The notes under the pieces are model-generated. The model worked only from the letters and a program-made list of their open reading frames with translations. It ran no database searches and was not told the origin of the DNA. Shown one piece after another: positions 22,016-29,510 of a DNA stretch of 32,604 nt (its first letter is position 1; every line of letters starts with the position of its first letter). Both the position numbers and the translations under genes were made by a program. The DNA is taken from assembly GCA_025451875.1 (NCBI GenBank), contig JANWJQ010000143.1, positions 1 to 32,604 of the forward strand. Reading direction: 5' to 3'. Source of the DNA: Rhizomicrobium sp. (GTDB lineage Bacteria; Pseudomonadota; Alphaproteobacteria; Micropepsales; Micropepsaceae).

Positions 22016-23629
22016 ATGAAACGTGCATATCTGATGGCCGCACCCGTGGCCGTGGCCCTGCTGGCGATGGTCGCCTTCGCAGCCGACGCGCCGGCGCCCA
22101 AGCCTGCTGCGCAGCCCGATCTTTATTCGGGCAAGTTTTTCAAATCCCAGGAGTCGATCACCAACGGTTCTGTGAACGGGATCAGCTATCGCGCCGTCGC
22201 CGGCACGCTGGTCGTACATCCCGACGGTTGGGATGATGTTGCGCAAAATGGCGGCGCCAAGAATCCCGACGCAAAGAAAGACGAATCCTCTCCCGAAGCG
22301 TCGATGTTTTTCATCTATTACGCCAAGACCGGCGCGCCCTCTGAATCCCGTCCGGTGACCTTCGTCTATAATGGCGGCCCCGGCTCGGCGACCGTGTGGC
22401 TGCACATGGGCGCATGGGGCCCCAAGCGCATCGTCACGCCCGACGATAGCCATGCCCCCGCCGCGCCGTATCAGCTGGTCGATAATGAATCGACCCTGCT
22501 CGATGCCAGCGATCTTGTGTTCATCGATGCGCCCGGCGCCGGCTTCAGCCGCATCGCGGGCAAGGACAAGGAGAAGGCGTTTTACGGCGTCGATGCCGAC
22601 GGCCACGCCTTCGCATCGTTCATCCGCGAATTCTTGTCCAAATATAACCGCTGGAATTCGCCCAAATATCTCTTCGGCGAAAGCTACGGCACGCCGCGTT
22701 CGGCCGTGTTGATCAACGATCTGGAGAATGACGACTCGGTCGATTTCAACGGCGTGATCCTGCTGTCGCAGATCCTGAACTACGATCTGTCGGTGGATCG
22801 GCCGGGCAGCAATCCCGGCATGAACCTGCCTTACGCGATCGCCTTGCCGACCTATGCGGCGACAGCGTGGTATCACAACGCGCTGCCGGGCCAGAAGCCG
22901 AAGGATCTTCCGCCGTTCCTGCACACGGTCGAGCAATTCGCGATGGGCCCCTATCTCCATGCGCTCGATCGCGGCGCAAGCCTGCCGGATGGGGACCGCA
23001 ACAAGATCGCGCAGCAACTTCACAACATCACAGGCCTGCCGGTCTGGTATCTGCTGAAAGGCGATCTGCGCATCGATGGCGGTGAATTCCGCAAGATGCT
23101 TCTCGATGCCAGCGGCGATGCAACGGGCCGTCTGGATACGCGCTTCTCCGGACCCAATCTCGATCCGCTGAGCCAGCGCAGCGAATACGACCCGCAATCG
23201 GCGGCGTTGAGCTCGGCTTACATCTCCTCGTTCAACGACTATGTCCGCAACCAGCTCAATTACGGGCAAGGCCAGATGTATCTGCCGACGGCGCCGGGCG
23301 CCAACCGCGCCTGGGATTTCAAGCATTCGGCGCCGGGCGCGCGCTTCCCGTCACGCGGGGCCATGAACGTGATGCCCGATCTGGCCAATGCGATGAAGCA
23401 GAACCCCAACCTGAAGGTGATGTTGAACGGCGGCTATTTCGATCTCGCCACGCCTTATTATGAAGGCTGGTACGAAATGCATCAGCTGCCGATCCCGCGC
23501 AAGCTGCAGGCCAACATCAGCTATCACTACTATCAGTCGGGCCACATGGTGTACGCGCATCAGGAGTCACTGAAGGAGATGCACGACGCCGTGGCGGCGT
23601 TCATCCGGGCGAACAGCAATGTGAAATAG
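22016..23629 (+). CDS. Exported S10 serine carboxypeptidase, copy 2
   Basis: 537 aa from ATG 22016, with GGAGAGGAA upstream; the reading frame extends to 21902 but that part lies in the terminator and leader. The signal peptide is MKRAYLMAAPVAVALLAMVAFA. Catalytic elements match copy 1: NGGPGSA (119-125), S223 (GESYGTPR), D476 (NGGYFDLATPYYEG) and H510 (YQSGHMVY). The final Ser of the oxyanion motif is Ala here. The copies agree over most of their length; the main differences are near residues 230-245 and 418-446, with a one-residue insertion in the latter. This is a tandem duplication in which substrate preference may have diverged. A strong terminator follows at 23653-23686. Confidence 0.95.
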   Translation: MKRAYLMAAPVAVALLAMVAFAADAPAPKPAAQPDLYSGKFFKSQESITNGSVNGISYRAVAGTLVVHPDGWDDVAQNGGAKNPDAKKDESSPEASMFFIYYAKTGAPSESRPVTFVYNGGPGSATVWLHMGAWGPKRIVTPDDSHAPAAPYQLVDNESTLLDASDLVFIDAPGAGFSRIAGKDKEKAFYGVDADGHAFASFIREFLSKYNRWNSPKYLFGESYGTPRSAVLINDLENDDSVDFNGVILLSQILNYDLSVDRPGSNPGMNLPYAIALPTYAATAWYHNALPGQKPKDLPPFLHTVEQFAMGPYLHALDRGASLPDGDRNKIAQQLHNITGLPVWYLLKGDLRIDGGEFRKMLLDASGDATGRLDTRFSGPNLDPLSQRSEYDPQSAALSSAYISSFNDYVRNQLNYGQGQMYLPTAPGANRAWDFKHSAPGARFPSRGAMNVMPDLANAMKQNPNLKVMLNGGYFDLATPYYEGWYEMHQLPIPRKLQANISYHYYQSGHMVYAHQESLKEMHDAVAAFIRANSNVK

Positions 23630-23652
23630 GCTGACGCGGAGAAAGCTTCGGG

Positions 23653-23686
23653 GGGCGGCCGCGCGATTTGCACGGCCGCCCTTTTT
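23653..23686 (+). terminator. Rho-independent terminator after second S10 gene
   Basis: Stem GGGCGGCCG/CGGCCGCCC (23653-23661 with 23673-23681), 11-nt loop, then TTTTT. It begins 24 bases after the stop codon. Confidence 0.9.
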
Positions 23687-23703
23687 GTTGCCAATCTTGC
23701 GCT

Positions 23704-24906
23704 ATGAGCGAACCGGAAAATTCCCCAAGCGCCGATGAGATCGTCGTTGTCGAAGCCATCGGCCCGTCCCTGACGCTGATCCCTGCGGCAGCCACCATCG
23801 TGCTCGGATCATTGGCGCTTTTTATGGTGGGCGTGATGCCGGTGCTGCTCGGCACTCTGGCCGAGACCGGAAGGCTTTCAGCCGCGGGCATCGGCCAATG
23901 TGCGACCTTGGAAAGCCTCGCGATGGGATTGTGCGCGGGGCTTTGCGGCGCGTTTCTCAAGACACGGCATATACGCTGGATCGCGGCCGGGGCCTCGCTC
24001 GCGCTGGCGGCGCTCGACTTCGGCTCGATGTCGGCCAGCGGCGCGGGCGTGCTAACCCTGCGCACCCTTGCAGGCTTTCCCGAAGGTATTCTGTTGTGGA
24101 TCACGGTCGGCATGATCGCGCGCACGGAGGTTCCGGAACGCTGGGCGGGTGTCTATTGGACCTCGCTGGTTTCGGGTCAGCTGCTGATGGCGCTGTCCTT
24201 TGTCTACATCATCCCCCATTTCGGCAGTGAAGGGGGATTCGCAGCGCTGGGACTAACCGCTCTTTTAGGTCTCGGTGCGGCGCCGCTCGCGCCCAATTTC
24301 TACGCCGACCTTGCTGTCAATCCGGATGAAAGCGGCGCGCCGCCTCTGCGCGGATGGTGGGCGCTGTTCGCCACGCTTTTATTCACGGCAGCGTCCGGCG
24401 CCGTGTTCGTCTATTTGCAGCCCATGAGCCATGAGGCGGGGCTCAGCGCCGATGTGGCGCGGACTTCGCTATGGGTTTCGCTTGCCGCGCAGGTTGCCGG
24501 CGGGTTTCTGGCGACCGCTTTGGCAGGCCGTATTCACTGGTTCACCGTCTTTTGTCTTTCGACCATCCTCTTCATCAGCGGATGGTTCACGCTGATGAAC
24601 CATCCACCCGCATGGCTCTTCATCGCCGCCAATGGATGGATCGGTCTGGTGATCGTGTTGATCGGCCCCTTCCTCGTTCCCATGACCATCGAGGCCGATC
24701 CCTCGCGCCGCACGGCGATGCAGTCGGGTGCTACGCAGCTCCTTGCCGGGGCGCTGGGGCCGGCGCTTGCCTCTCTCATCGTCAGCGATGCCGATGTCTC
24801 CGGCGCCGTCTGGCTCGGCACAGCACTGATCCTCAGTGGTCTTGTGCTGATGGGCGCGTTGCATGTCACCGCGTTGCGCGCGCGCAGAAAACTTCTCGCC
24901 GCCTGA
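23704..24906 (+). CDS. MFS transporter
   Basis: 400 aa from ATG 23704 (MSEPENSPS). About 12 hydrophobic segments run from 25 to 390, with a central cytoplasmic loop near 205-220 (NPDESGAPPLRG), as in a standard 12-helix major facilitator. Recognisable pieces are the early helix SLALFMVGVMPVLLGTLAE, FLKTRHIRW at the helix 2-3 loop, and DPSRRTAMQSGATQLLAGALGP in the C-half. The substrate cannot be predicted. The start has no Shine-Dalgarno; CAATCT lies six bases upstream, and the previous gene's terminator ends 17 bp before the ATG, so transcription must begin in this very short gap or within the terminator. A leaderless mRNA is plausible. Confidence 0.85.
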   Translation: MSEPENSPSADEIVVVEAIGPSLTLIPAAATIVLGSLALFMVGVMPVLLGTLAETGRLSAAGIGQCATLESLAMGLCAGLCGAFLKTRHIRWIAAGASLALAALDFGSMSASGAGVLTLRTLAGFPEGILLWITVGMIARTEVPERWAGVYWTSLVSGQLLMALSFVYIIPHFGSEGGFAALGLTALLGLGAAPLAPNFYADLAVNPDESGAPPLRGWWALFATLLFTAASGAVFVYLQPMSHEAGLSADVARTSLWVSLAAQVAGGFLATALAGRIHWFTVFCLSTILFISGWFTLMNHPPAWLFIAANGWIGLVIVLIGPFLVPMTIEADPSRRTAMQSGATQLLAGALGPALASLIVSDADVSGAVWLGTALILSGLVLMGALHVTALRARRKLLAA

Positions 24907-24924
24907 CGTTTGGTCTTTGCGCCC

Positions 24925-24949
24925 GGAACCATCGCGCGCATGATCCGTT
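24925..24949 (+). promoter_or_regulatory. Putative EcfG (general stress response) promoter
   Basis: GGAAC (24925-24929), 16-bp spacer, CGTT (24946-24949). This matches the known alphaproteobacterial sigma-EcfG/SigT consensus GGAAC-N16/17-CGTT. Start of transcription would be near 24957, about 37 nt before the H1-like ATG. Caution: the boxes also form an 8-bp inverted repeat (CCCGGAAC/GTTCCGGG). Confidence 0.6.
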
Positions 24950-24993
24950 CCGGGTGCGGGTGCGATCGCCCACATCCTTCAACGGAGACAGGC

Positions 24994-25413
24994 ATGGCGA
25001 AGAAGAAAAAAGCACGCAAAGCGGCGAAGGCTGCCAAGAGCAAGCGGCCCGCCGCGAAAGCGAAGAAGAGCAAGAAGGCGAAGAAGGCCGTGGTGCGCAA
25101 AGCGCCCAAGCGCAAAGCCGCGAAGAAGGCCAAACGCCCGGCAGCCAAAAAGGCCGCCGCAAAGTCTGCGAAACGTCCCGCCAAAAAGGCGCGCAAGGCG
25201 AAGGCCAAAGCCAGGGCCAGAACGAAAGATGTCATCGGCGAGGGCAACTACACCGCTTCGCGCAATTTCCGGAACGAGGAAACCTCTTTCATCCGCAACA
25301 ACCGTGAGGAAATCGCGCGCAAGGCCAAGGAGGCCGAGCGGGCCCTGGAAGGCCCCGAAGGCGATGAGCTGCGCCGTGCGGATGAGGAAAGCGGCGCCCG
25401 CGGCGAGGAGTAA
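24994..25413 (+). CDS. Histone H1-like Lys/Ala-rich protein
   Basis: 139 aa from ATG 24994 (GGAGA upstream). Residues 1-78 are almost only Lys, Ala, Arg and a few Pro/Ser (MAKKKKARKAAKAAK, repeated KKA/AKK/KRPA units), like the basic tails of bacterial H1-like proteins that bind DNA non-specifically. Residues 79-139 form a separate acidic domain starting GEGNYTASRNF, then a charged helix (RNNREEIARKAKEAERAL) and EGPEGDELRRADEE. This motif set recurs in small stress-related proteins of Alphaproteobacteria. The fusion suggests a nucleoid-compacting or DNA-protecting protein made under stress, fitting the EcfG-type promoter upstream. The function is inferred. A strong terminator follows at 25449. 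Confidence 0.82.
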   Translation: MAKKKKARKAAKAAKSKRPAAKAKKSKKAKKAVVRKAPKRKAAKKAKRPAAKKAAAKSAKRPAKKARKAKAKARARTKDVIGEGNYTASRNFRNEETSFIRNNREEIARKAKEAERALEGPEGDELRRADEESGARGEE

Positions 25414-25448
25414 GGCCCCGGCCCAGGTGTATGAAATTCTTGTTGCAG

Positions 25449-25485
25449 ACCGGCGGCGTGCCTTCCACGCCGCCGGTTTTGTTTT
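25449..25485 (+). terminator. Rho-independent terminator after H1-like gene
   Basis: The 12-bp stem ACCGGCGGCGTG/CACGCCGCCGGT has loop CCTTC and is followed by TTTTGTTTT. Confidence 0.92.
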
Positions 25486-25529
25486 AGGATCGGCGCGTGA
25501 CCATGGGGGTCATAAATGGGAGGCATTTC

Positions 25530-25778
25530 ATGAAGACGATTGTCAAAACCACCATCGGCGCGACCGCTTTGGGCGCCATGCTCTCATCGGGCATCTTCAT
25601 CGGCGAAGCGATGGCCGCGTATCAGAGCCACATGCACGCCGCGCTCGATGCCCTTCGCACGGCACGCAGCGAATTGCAGGCGTCCACGCCCAACAAGGGC
25701 GGTCATCGCGAACGGGCTATCACGCTCGTCAATCAGGCGATCGACGAAACCCGCGCGGGAATCGACTTCGCGCGTTGA
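25530..25778 (+). CDS. Small exported helical protein (NKGGHR motif family)
   Basis: 82 aa from ATG 25530, set by GGGAGG six bases upstream rather than the earlier in-frame ATGs. The signal peptide (MKTIVKTTIGATALGAMLSS...GEAMA) cleaves near residue 29. The mature 53 residues are two helices, YQSHMHAALDALRTARSELQ and RAITLVNQAIDETRAGIDFA, joined by TPNKGGHRER. I recognise the pattern YQ.HM..AL..L..AR..L......NKGGHR..A..L...AI.....GI as a widespread small proteobacterial family of unknown function. It stands alone between two terminators, so it is probably a single-gene transcript. It could be a periplasmic helper or metal-binding helical hairpin. Confidence 0.8.
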   Translation: MKTIVKTTIGATALGAMLSSGIFIGEAMAAYQSHMHAALDALRTARSELQASTPNKGGHRERAITLVNQAIDETRAGIDFAR

Positions 25779-25800
25779 GTTGCAGCGGATTTTCTCTGGA

Positions 25801-25831
25801 GGCCCCGCACAGAGCGGGGCCTTTCTTTTTT
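25801..25831 (+). terminator. Rho-independent terminator after small exported protein
   Basis: Stem GGCCCCGC/GCGGGGCC (25801-25808 with 25814-25821), loop ACAGA, then TTTCTTTTTT. It abuts the stop of the converging fRMsr gene (25830). Confidence 0.9.
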
Positions 25832-26318
25832 AAAGGTCGCTGGCGGCGAGCCAGAGCTGCGCCAGATGCTCGAGACCCTTGCGGTCTTCCGCATCAAAGC
25901 GCCCGGTGATCGGCGCGTCGATATCCAGCACGCCGATAACACTGCCGTTCTTGATGAGCGGAATCACGATTTCCGATTGCGAGGCGACATCGCAGGCAAT
26001 GTGGCCGGGGAACTCGTTGACGTCTTCGACGACGAGCGTCTCGCGCTTCGCCGCCGCCGTGCCGCACACGCCCTTGCCCATCTCGATGCGCACGCAGGCA
26101 GGGCGTCCTTGAAACGGCCCCAGCACCAAAATGTTGTTCTTCAGGAAATAGAAGCCGGACCAGTTCAGATCGTCCAAGCTGGTGAAGATCAGCGAGGAAA
26201 GGTTCGCGGCGTTGGCGATGGGATCGCGTTCGCCGCGAAACAGGCCCTGCGCCTGCAGCGCGAGATCGTGGAAGATCTCGCGCTTGGTGCCGGTCGGCTT
26301 TTCAACAACGAAGGTCAT
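25830..26318 (-). CDS. msrC: Free methionine-(R)-sulfoxide reductase (GAF-type fRMsr)
   Basis: 162 aa from ATG 26318, the GAF fold throughout. Three cysteines, C75 (PACVRI), C85 (GVCGTA) and C109 (HIACDV), have spacings of 10 and 24 residues. These are identical to the catalytic set Cys84/94/118 of E. coli YebR/MsrC, so redox activity is credible. LNWSGFYFL and PGHIACDVASQSEIVIP are family signatures. The enzyme reduces free (not protein-bound) Met-R-sulfoxide in the cytoplasm using thioredoxin. Its ATG overlaps the msrB stop (TAATG), giving a two-gene methionine-oxidation repair operon. A frame extending upstream to 26429 runs inside msrB and is not used. Confidence 0.93.
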   Translation of the reverse strand: MTFVVEKPTGTKREIFHDLALQAQGLFRGERDPIANAANLSSLIFTSLDDLNWSGFYFLKNNILVLGPFQGRPACVRIEMGKGVCGTAAAKRETLVVEDVNEFPGHIACDVASQSEIVIPLIKNGSVIGVLDIDAPITGRFDAEDRKGLEHLAQLWLAASDL

Positions 26319-26725
26319 TATTTCTTCGGCTCGAATTTGAGCGCTGCGCCATTCATGCAATAGCGCAGGCCCGTGGGTTCCGGGCCATCCGGAAAGACGT
26401 GGCCCAGATGGCCGCCGCAATCGGCGCAATGCACTTCGGTGCGCGCCATGCCCGCGGAATGGTCGGTGGAGGTGTTCACCGCGCCGTCCTTCGGCTTGTA
26501 GAAACTCGGCCAGCCCGAACCGCTCTCATATTTGGTGTCGGACGGATACAGCTCCTTGCCGCATCCGGCGCAGCGATACGTGCCTTCGCGCTTTTCGTGA
26601 TTGAGCGGATGGCTGCCGGCCGGCTCGGTGCCGTGCTTGCGCAGCACGCGATAGGCGTGGGGGTCCAGGCTTTGCTGCCACTCTTCATCGGTCTTGCCGA
26701 CGGGATAGTTTTTGGGGGTCGTCAT
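26318..26725 (-). CDS. msrB: Peptide methionine-(R)-S-oxide reductase MsrB
   Basis: 135 aa from ATG 26725, selected because AAGGAA sits six bases upstream; a start at 26764 would add 13 residues. The structural zinc site is C52/C55 (RCAGCG) and C100/C103 (HCADCGG). The catalytic Cys is C123 in [11 protein letters not shown]. The block [10 protein letters not shown] (66-75) is diagnostic. No further Cys is present, so recycling must go through thioredoxin directly or an alternative route. It reduces R-sulfoxides of methionine in proteins, here without a signal peptide, thus in the cytoplasm. It is the first gene of the operon with fRMsr. Confidence 0.97.
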   Translation of the reverse strand: MTTPKNYPVGKTDEEWQQSLDPHAYRVLRKHGTEPAGSHPLNHEKREGTYRCAGCGKELYPSDTKYESGSGWPSFYKPKDGAVNTSTDHSAGMARTEVHCADCGGHLGHVFPDGPEPTGLRYCMNGAALKFEPKK

Positions 26726-26790
26726 GGAATTTCCTTCTTGTTCTTCTTGCCATCCTATTCGCAAAAAGAATCCCGAATGTTACGGGCTGT

Positions 26791-27339
26791 TCAGTTTCCC
26801 GCGGTCTTGATCACCATGTCGAGCGTCTGGCTCATCCGGCCTTTATTGCCGAAATCCCAGTTTCCGCCGAAGCCGATATCGTCCAGCTTCCAGCCTTGGG
26901 CGCTGTTCACCAGATAAGCCGTATCGGTCCAATTGAAAGGCTTGTCCTTGGGATTGCCGGTGTTGCCCGGATTGTAGGTCAGCTCAATCGCGCAATGGCC
27001 GGATTTCGCATCGCCCGAACAAGCACCGATTTTGAAGGCGGTCGCGCCCTCGAAATTGGAGGTGAAGAGATCGCCTTCAATGAGCGGCGGCGTATCCTTG
27101 TTGGCGCTGGCGAATTTGTTTTCGGCGGCCGTGGCCTGCGTCAGTAACCCATCCAGACGTTCAGAGATGTAAGGCGCATAGCGCGCCCGGCCTGCCGCAT
27201 CGGGAATGCCATCCGACGGATGAAAGGTCGAATAGGCGGCGTAGAAGCCGTTGGCGGTTTTCGCCATGGCATCGCTGTCGGTCGCGTGGGCGCCCGATGC
27301 GAGGACAACAGCCGCCAGGGTTGCGATCGGAAGTTTCAT
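26791..27339 (-). CDS. Exported DUF3828-like protein
   Basis: 182 aa from ATG 27339. The signal peptide is [19 protein letters not shown]. The mature part has an N-terminal helix ([44 protein letters not shown]), then [14 protein letters not shown] and beta strands ending [23 protein letters not shown]. The layout FYxxY, a loop with a GDLFT motif, and WKxDDIGF resembles DUF3828, a periplasmic fold of unknown role. Two Cys residues ([12 protein letters not shown]) could form a disulfide. The ATG overlaps the mscL stop (ATGA), so it is co-expressed with the mechanosensitive channel. The family assignment rests on pattern only. Confidence 0.72.
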   Translation of the reverse strand: MKLPIATLAAVVLASGAHATDSDAMAKTANGFYAAYSTFHPSDGIPDAAGRARYAPYISERLDGLLTQATAAENKFASANKDTPPLIEGDLFTSNFEGATAFKIGACSGDAKSGHCAIELTYNPGNTGNPKDKPFNWTDTAYLVNSAQGWKLDDIGFGGNWDFGNKGRMSQTLDMVIKTAGN

Positions 27340-27755
27340 GCGCGCGACTTCAGAAGGTCGCGAATTTCGCGCAGCAGCACCACGTCTTCCGGCGGCGGGG
27401 GAGGCGTTGCGTCCGCCGGCAACGGCTTGGTCTGCAAACGGTTGATGCCGCGGATCAGTGCAAAAAGGGCCAATGCCACGACAAGGAAATTGATGATGGC
27501 GTTGATAAAGATGCCGTAGTTGATCGTCACCGCGCCCGCCTTCTGTGCTTCCGCCAGCGTTGCGGTGGCCGGGCCTTTCAGCGTGAAGAAGAAGTTGGAG
27601 AAATCGATGCCGCCCATCGCCCAGCCGACCGGCGGCATGATGATGTCCTTCACCAGCGAGGCGACGATGCCGCCGAAGGCCGCGCCGATGACGACACCGA
27701 CGGCGAGGTCGATGACATTGCCGCGCATCGCGAATTTCTTGAATTCCTCGAACAT
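27336..27755 (-). CDS. mscL: Large-conductance mechanosensitive channel MscL
   Basis: 139 aa from ATG 27755 (GGGAGA upstream). N-terminal amphipathic S1 helix [37 protein letters not shown] leads into TM1 (about 14-38). Next are the periplasmic loop with [13 protein letters not shown]2 (about 77-103, [22 protein letters not shown]) and the cytoplasmic helix [17 protein letters not shown]. The homopentameric channel opens on membrane tension and releases solutes on hypo-osmotic shock. The linker is Pro-rich ([11 protein letters not shown]), as in other alphaproteobacterial MscL. It is 30 bp downstream of the vanZ-like gene and translationally coupled to the DUF3828-like gene. Confidence 0.97.
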   Translation of the reverse strand: MFEEFKKFAMRGNVIDLAVGVVIGAAFGGIVASLVKDIIMPPVGWAMGGIDFSNFFFTLKGPATATLAEAQKAGAVTINYGIFINAIINFLVVALALFALIRGINRLQTKPLPADATPPPPPEDVVLLREIRDLLKSRA

Positions 27756-27784
27756 GCCGTTCTCCCTGTGAGGACGAGGAGACG

Positions 27785-28174
27785 CTAATCCGCAGGCCGC
27801 AGGCGGACAAGCACGGCCCGGATGGCCCAAACGACGATCGCGCCCGCGACGACGCCCAGACTGTTGGCGAGCTCATCCCGCGCACTCATATCGCGTCCGA
27901 TCATCCCCTGGACGACCTCAAGAACAGCGCCCATGACGATCAACGCCAGCATCGCCCAAAGCGCGTTTTTCCGGGCCCTGAGCGCCGCCACTGCCAGCGC
28001 CGAAAGAATGAGATAGGCCGTGAAATGTACCGCTTTGTCCCAGAAATGGGGCGCACCGCCGGAGGGCCCAAGCTCGCCACCCAGCACGCCGGCGAACGCC
28101 GGCAGAAAAAGGATCGCGGCTGTGCGGACGGCCTTGTCGAAAAAGCTTCGTGGGATCACGCGCGGCAACCGCAA
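27785..28174 (-). CDS. VanZ family membrane protein
   Basis: 129 aa with four probable membrane segments (about 18-34, 45-65, 70-90, 104-121). The VanZ pattern [18 protein letters not shown] followed by [27 protein letters not shown] is clear: an acidic residue in helix 2, then LE-x2-Q and D-x2-ANS-x-G. VanZ was named for teicoplanin resistance in enterococci, but most homologues are uncharacterised and often lie near envelope genes. It is 30 bp upstream of mscL and probably in the same transcript. No resistance is implied. Confidence 0.88.
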   Translation of the reverse strand: MRLPRVIPRSFFDKAVRTAAILFLPAFAGVLGGELGPSGGAPHFWDKAVHFTAYLILSALAVAALRARKNALWAMLALIVMGAVLEVVQGMIGRDMSARDELANSLGVVAGAIVVWAIRAVLVRLRPAD

Positions 28175-28229
28175 GACGGGCTACGCGCCCTTATAGGATC
28201 GAAAACCGCCAGTGCGCCATGGCGGGGGC

Positions 28230-28901
28230 TCAACCTGGAAGCGTGAGCCGGAACAGAAGACCGAGGCTCGAGGATTCGACTTGCAGTGCCGCGCCGATCT
28301 GTTTGGCCAATCCGCGGATCAGCCGAAAGCCGACGCCGCCGTCATTCTTCTCGTCGAAGTTTTCCGGCAGTCCCACGCCATCGTCATAGATTTCGAGAAA
28401 CATGTTGCCCTGCGCGTTGCGCCGGCAACTGAGGCTGATCTGCGTCGGAATCTGCGTGGGATGGGCGTGCTTGACCGCATTCATCACGATTTCATTGGCG
28501 ATGAGCGCGAGCGGCTGTGCCTTTTCGGGCGGCACCAGACATTTGCCGCTCAGGTGATAGGCGACGCCTGCGCGCTTGTTCAGCCCCAGCGAGTTGATCA
28601 TCGCGCTGCAGCTTTCGACGAGATAACCCGCCAGATCGATCTCTGTGGAATGCGGTGTGTCGGCCAGCTTGCGATGCAGATGGCTGACGCTGAGGATCTT
28701 GCCGGCCATGTCCTGCAGGATGTCGTGCACGGTCGATCGCGACAGAACGTCCGGCCCTTTGGAAAGTGTCGACGCCTGGATCTGCACCATGCCGACGATC
28801 ATCGACAGATGGTTGGCAATCCGATGATTGGCTTCCCGAACCAGCTCGGTACCGGGGAGGGGGGAAAGACTCTCAGAGGAGAGTGTGTCGAGTGCGGCCA
28901 T
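28230..28901 (-). CDS. Stand-alone HisKA_2/HWE-type sensor histidine kinase
   Basis: 223 aa from ATG 28901, with AGGAGG nine bases upstream. There is no sensor domain: the phospho-acceptor region begins at about 18 (LVREANHRIANHLSMI, H26). The ATPase domain has N-box LIANEIVMNAVKHA (N136, N141), G1 DDGVGLPEN (173-181) and G2 GGVGFRLI (188-195). HWE/HisKA_2 kinases are abundant in Alphaproteobacteria and often feed PhyR of the general stress response. A cytoplasmic 223-aa form without input domain may act as a phosphotransferase or take signals from a partner. No response regulator is adjacent. An extended -10 (TGATATAAT on the minus strand) lies 66 bp upstream. Confidence 0.88.
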   Translation of the reverse strand: MAALDTLSSESLSPLPGTELVREANHRIANHLSMIVGMVQIQASTLSKGPDVLSRSTVHDILQDMAGKILSVSHLHRKLADTPHSTEIDLAGYLVESCSAMINSLGLNKRAGVAYHLSGKCLVPPEKAQPLALIANEIVMNAVKHAHPTQIPTQISLSCRRNAQGNMFLEIYDDGVGLPENFDEKNDGGVGFRLIRGLAKQIGAALQVESSSLGLLFRLTLPG

Positions 28902-28966
28902 TGTTGGGGCCTCCTCTCTAGCGGCTCACCCTAGCCCCCAAAAATCGAAAAACAAGAAAAATCACA

Positions 28967-28975
28967 ATTATATCA
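28967..28975 (-). promoter_or_regulatory. Extended -10 promoter of histidine kinase
   Basis: The minus strand reads TGATATAAT here: a perfect -10 TATAAT with the TGn extension. It lies in an AT-rich stretch and no -35 is obvious. The leader would be about 60 nt. Confidence 0.5.
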
Positions 28976-29019
28976 ATAAGTTAGATGTATATTCGATGCT
29001 CTTTAAGGTTTTGGCGCAG

Positions 29020-29045
29020 GGAACTTACTCGTAAGCAAGGGCGTT
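29020..29045 (+). promoter_or_regulatory. Putative EcfG (general stress response) promoter
   Basis: GGAAC (29020-29024), 17-bp spacer, CGTT (29042-29045), matching the sigma-EcfG consensus. It would drive the RHH gene at 29126 with a leader of about 73 nt. The region also holds the inverted repeat AACTTACTC (29022-29030)/GAGTAAGTT (29077-29085) and a 12-bp palindrome (29061-29072). Confidence 0.6.
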
Positions 29046-29125
29046 TTATTGGCTGAATGAGGCTGTACAGCCGAATGAGTAAGTTACGCATAGCCGGGGC
29101 TTAGCGGGAACAGAGGGTTACGGCC

Positions 29126-29383
29126 ATGAACGATCTCACGCGCGGCGAGCGTCTGCAGATCATGCTGACGAAGGAAGAGATTGAGGCGCTGGACAATTGG
29201 CGCTTTCAGAAACGCATGCCCAGCCGGGCGGCCGCGATCCGCGAACTGCTCAAGCGCGGTCTGGTCGCGGAAGGCTTCGATCAGGCCCAGTCGGGCAGCC
29301 GCTCGCGGGATTACGGCGTGATGGGCGAAGACTCGCACGCCGGCAAGAAGAATGGCGGCGACGGCGCGGGCTCCAAGGGCTGA
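29126..29383 (+). CDS. Ribbon-helix-helix (CopG/Arc-like) DNA-binding protein
   Basis: 85 aa. Residues 7-46 form one RHH unit: strand ERLQIMLTKEEIEALDNW, then RFQKRMPSRAAAIRELLKRGLVAEG. The turn MPSRAAAIRELL is typical of this fold. The C-terminal 38 residues are Ser/Gly/Asp-rich and probably disordered. It should bind DNA as a dimer. There is no toxin gene next to it, so it is unlikely to be an antitoxin. Weak operator-like repeats directly upstream (29022-29085) suggest autoregulation, and an EcfG-type promoter suggests stress induction. It is upstream of rpmI but has its own start signals. Confidence 0.85.
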   Translation: MNDLTRGERLQIMLTKEEIEALDNWRFQKRMPSRAAAIRELLKRGLVAEGFDQAQSGSRSRDYGVMGEDSHAGKKNGGDGAGSKG

Positions 29384-29394
29384 TTCGCCCGGCG

Positions 29395-29422
29395 CTTGAA
29401 ACCCAGCATTTTCCCGTATATG
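29395..29422 (+). promoter_or_regulatory. Possible rpmI-rplT promoter
   Basis: CTTGAA (29395-29400), 16-bp spacer, TATATG (29417-29422). This gives a leader of about 80 nt before rpmI, in which a short GC hairpin around 29427-29441 may form. Inference. Confidence 0.4.
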
Positions 29423-29510
29423 ACCCGCCCTCCTTCGGGGCCGCCTGGCGTAAGGGCATGCCATGGCGACCCGAAATGGCTACCGCGCTTTGATGCGCAA
29501 GGAGACCGAA

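Noticed and set aside
20240..23326. 1028-codon open frame on the minus strand
   Set aside because: It lies antisense to both S10 genes, whose catalytic motifs, signal peptides and Shine-Dalgarno sites are clear. Long antisense frames are common in GC-rich coding DNA, and its repeat structure merely mirrors the tandem duplication.
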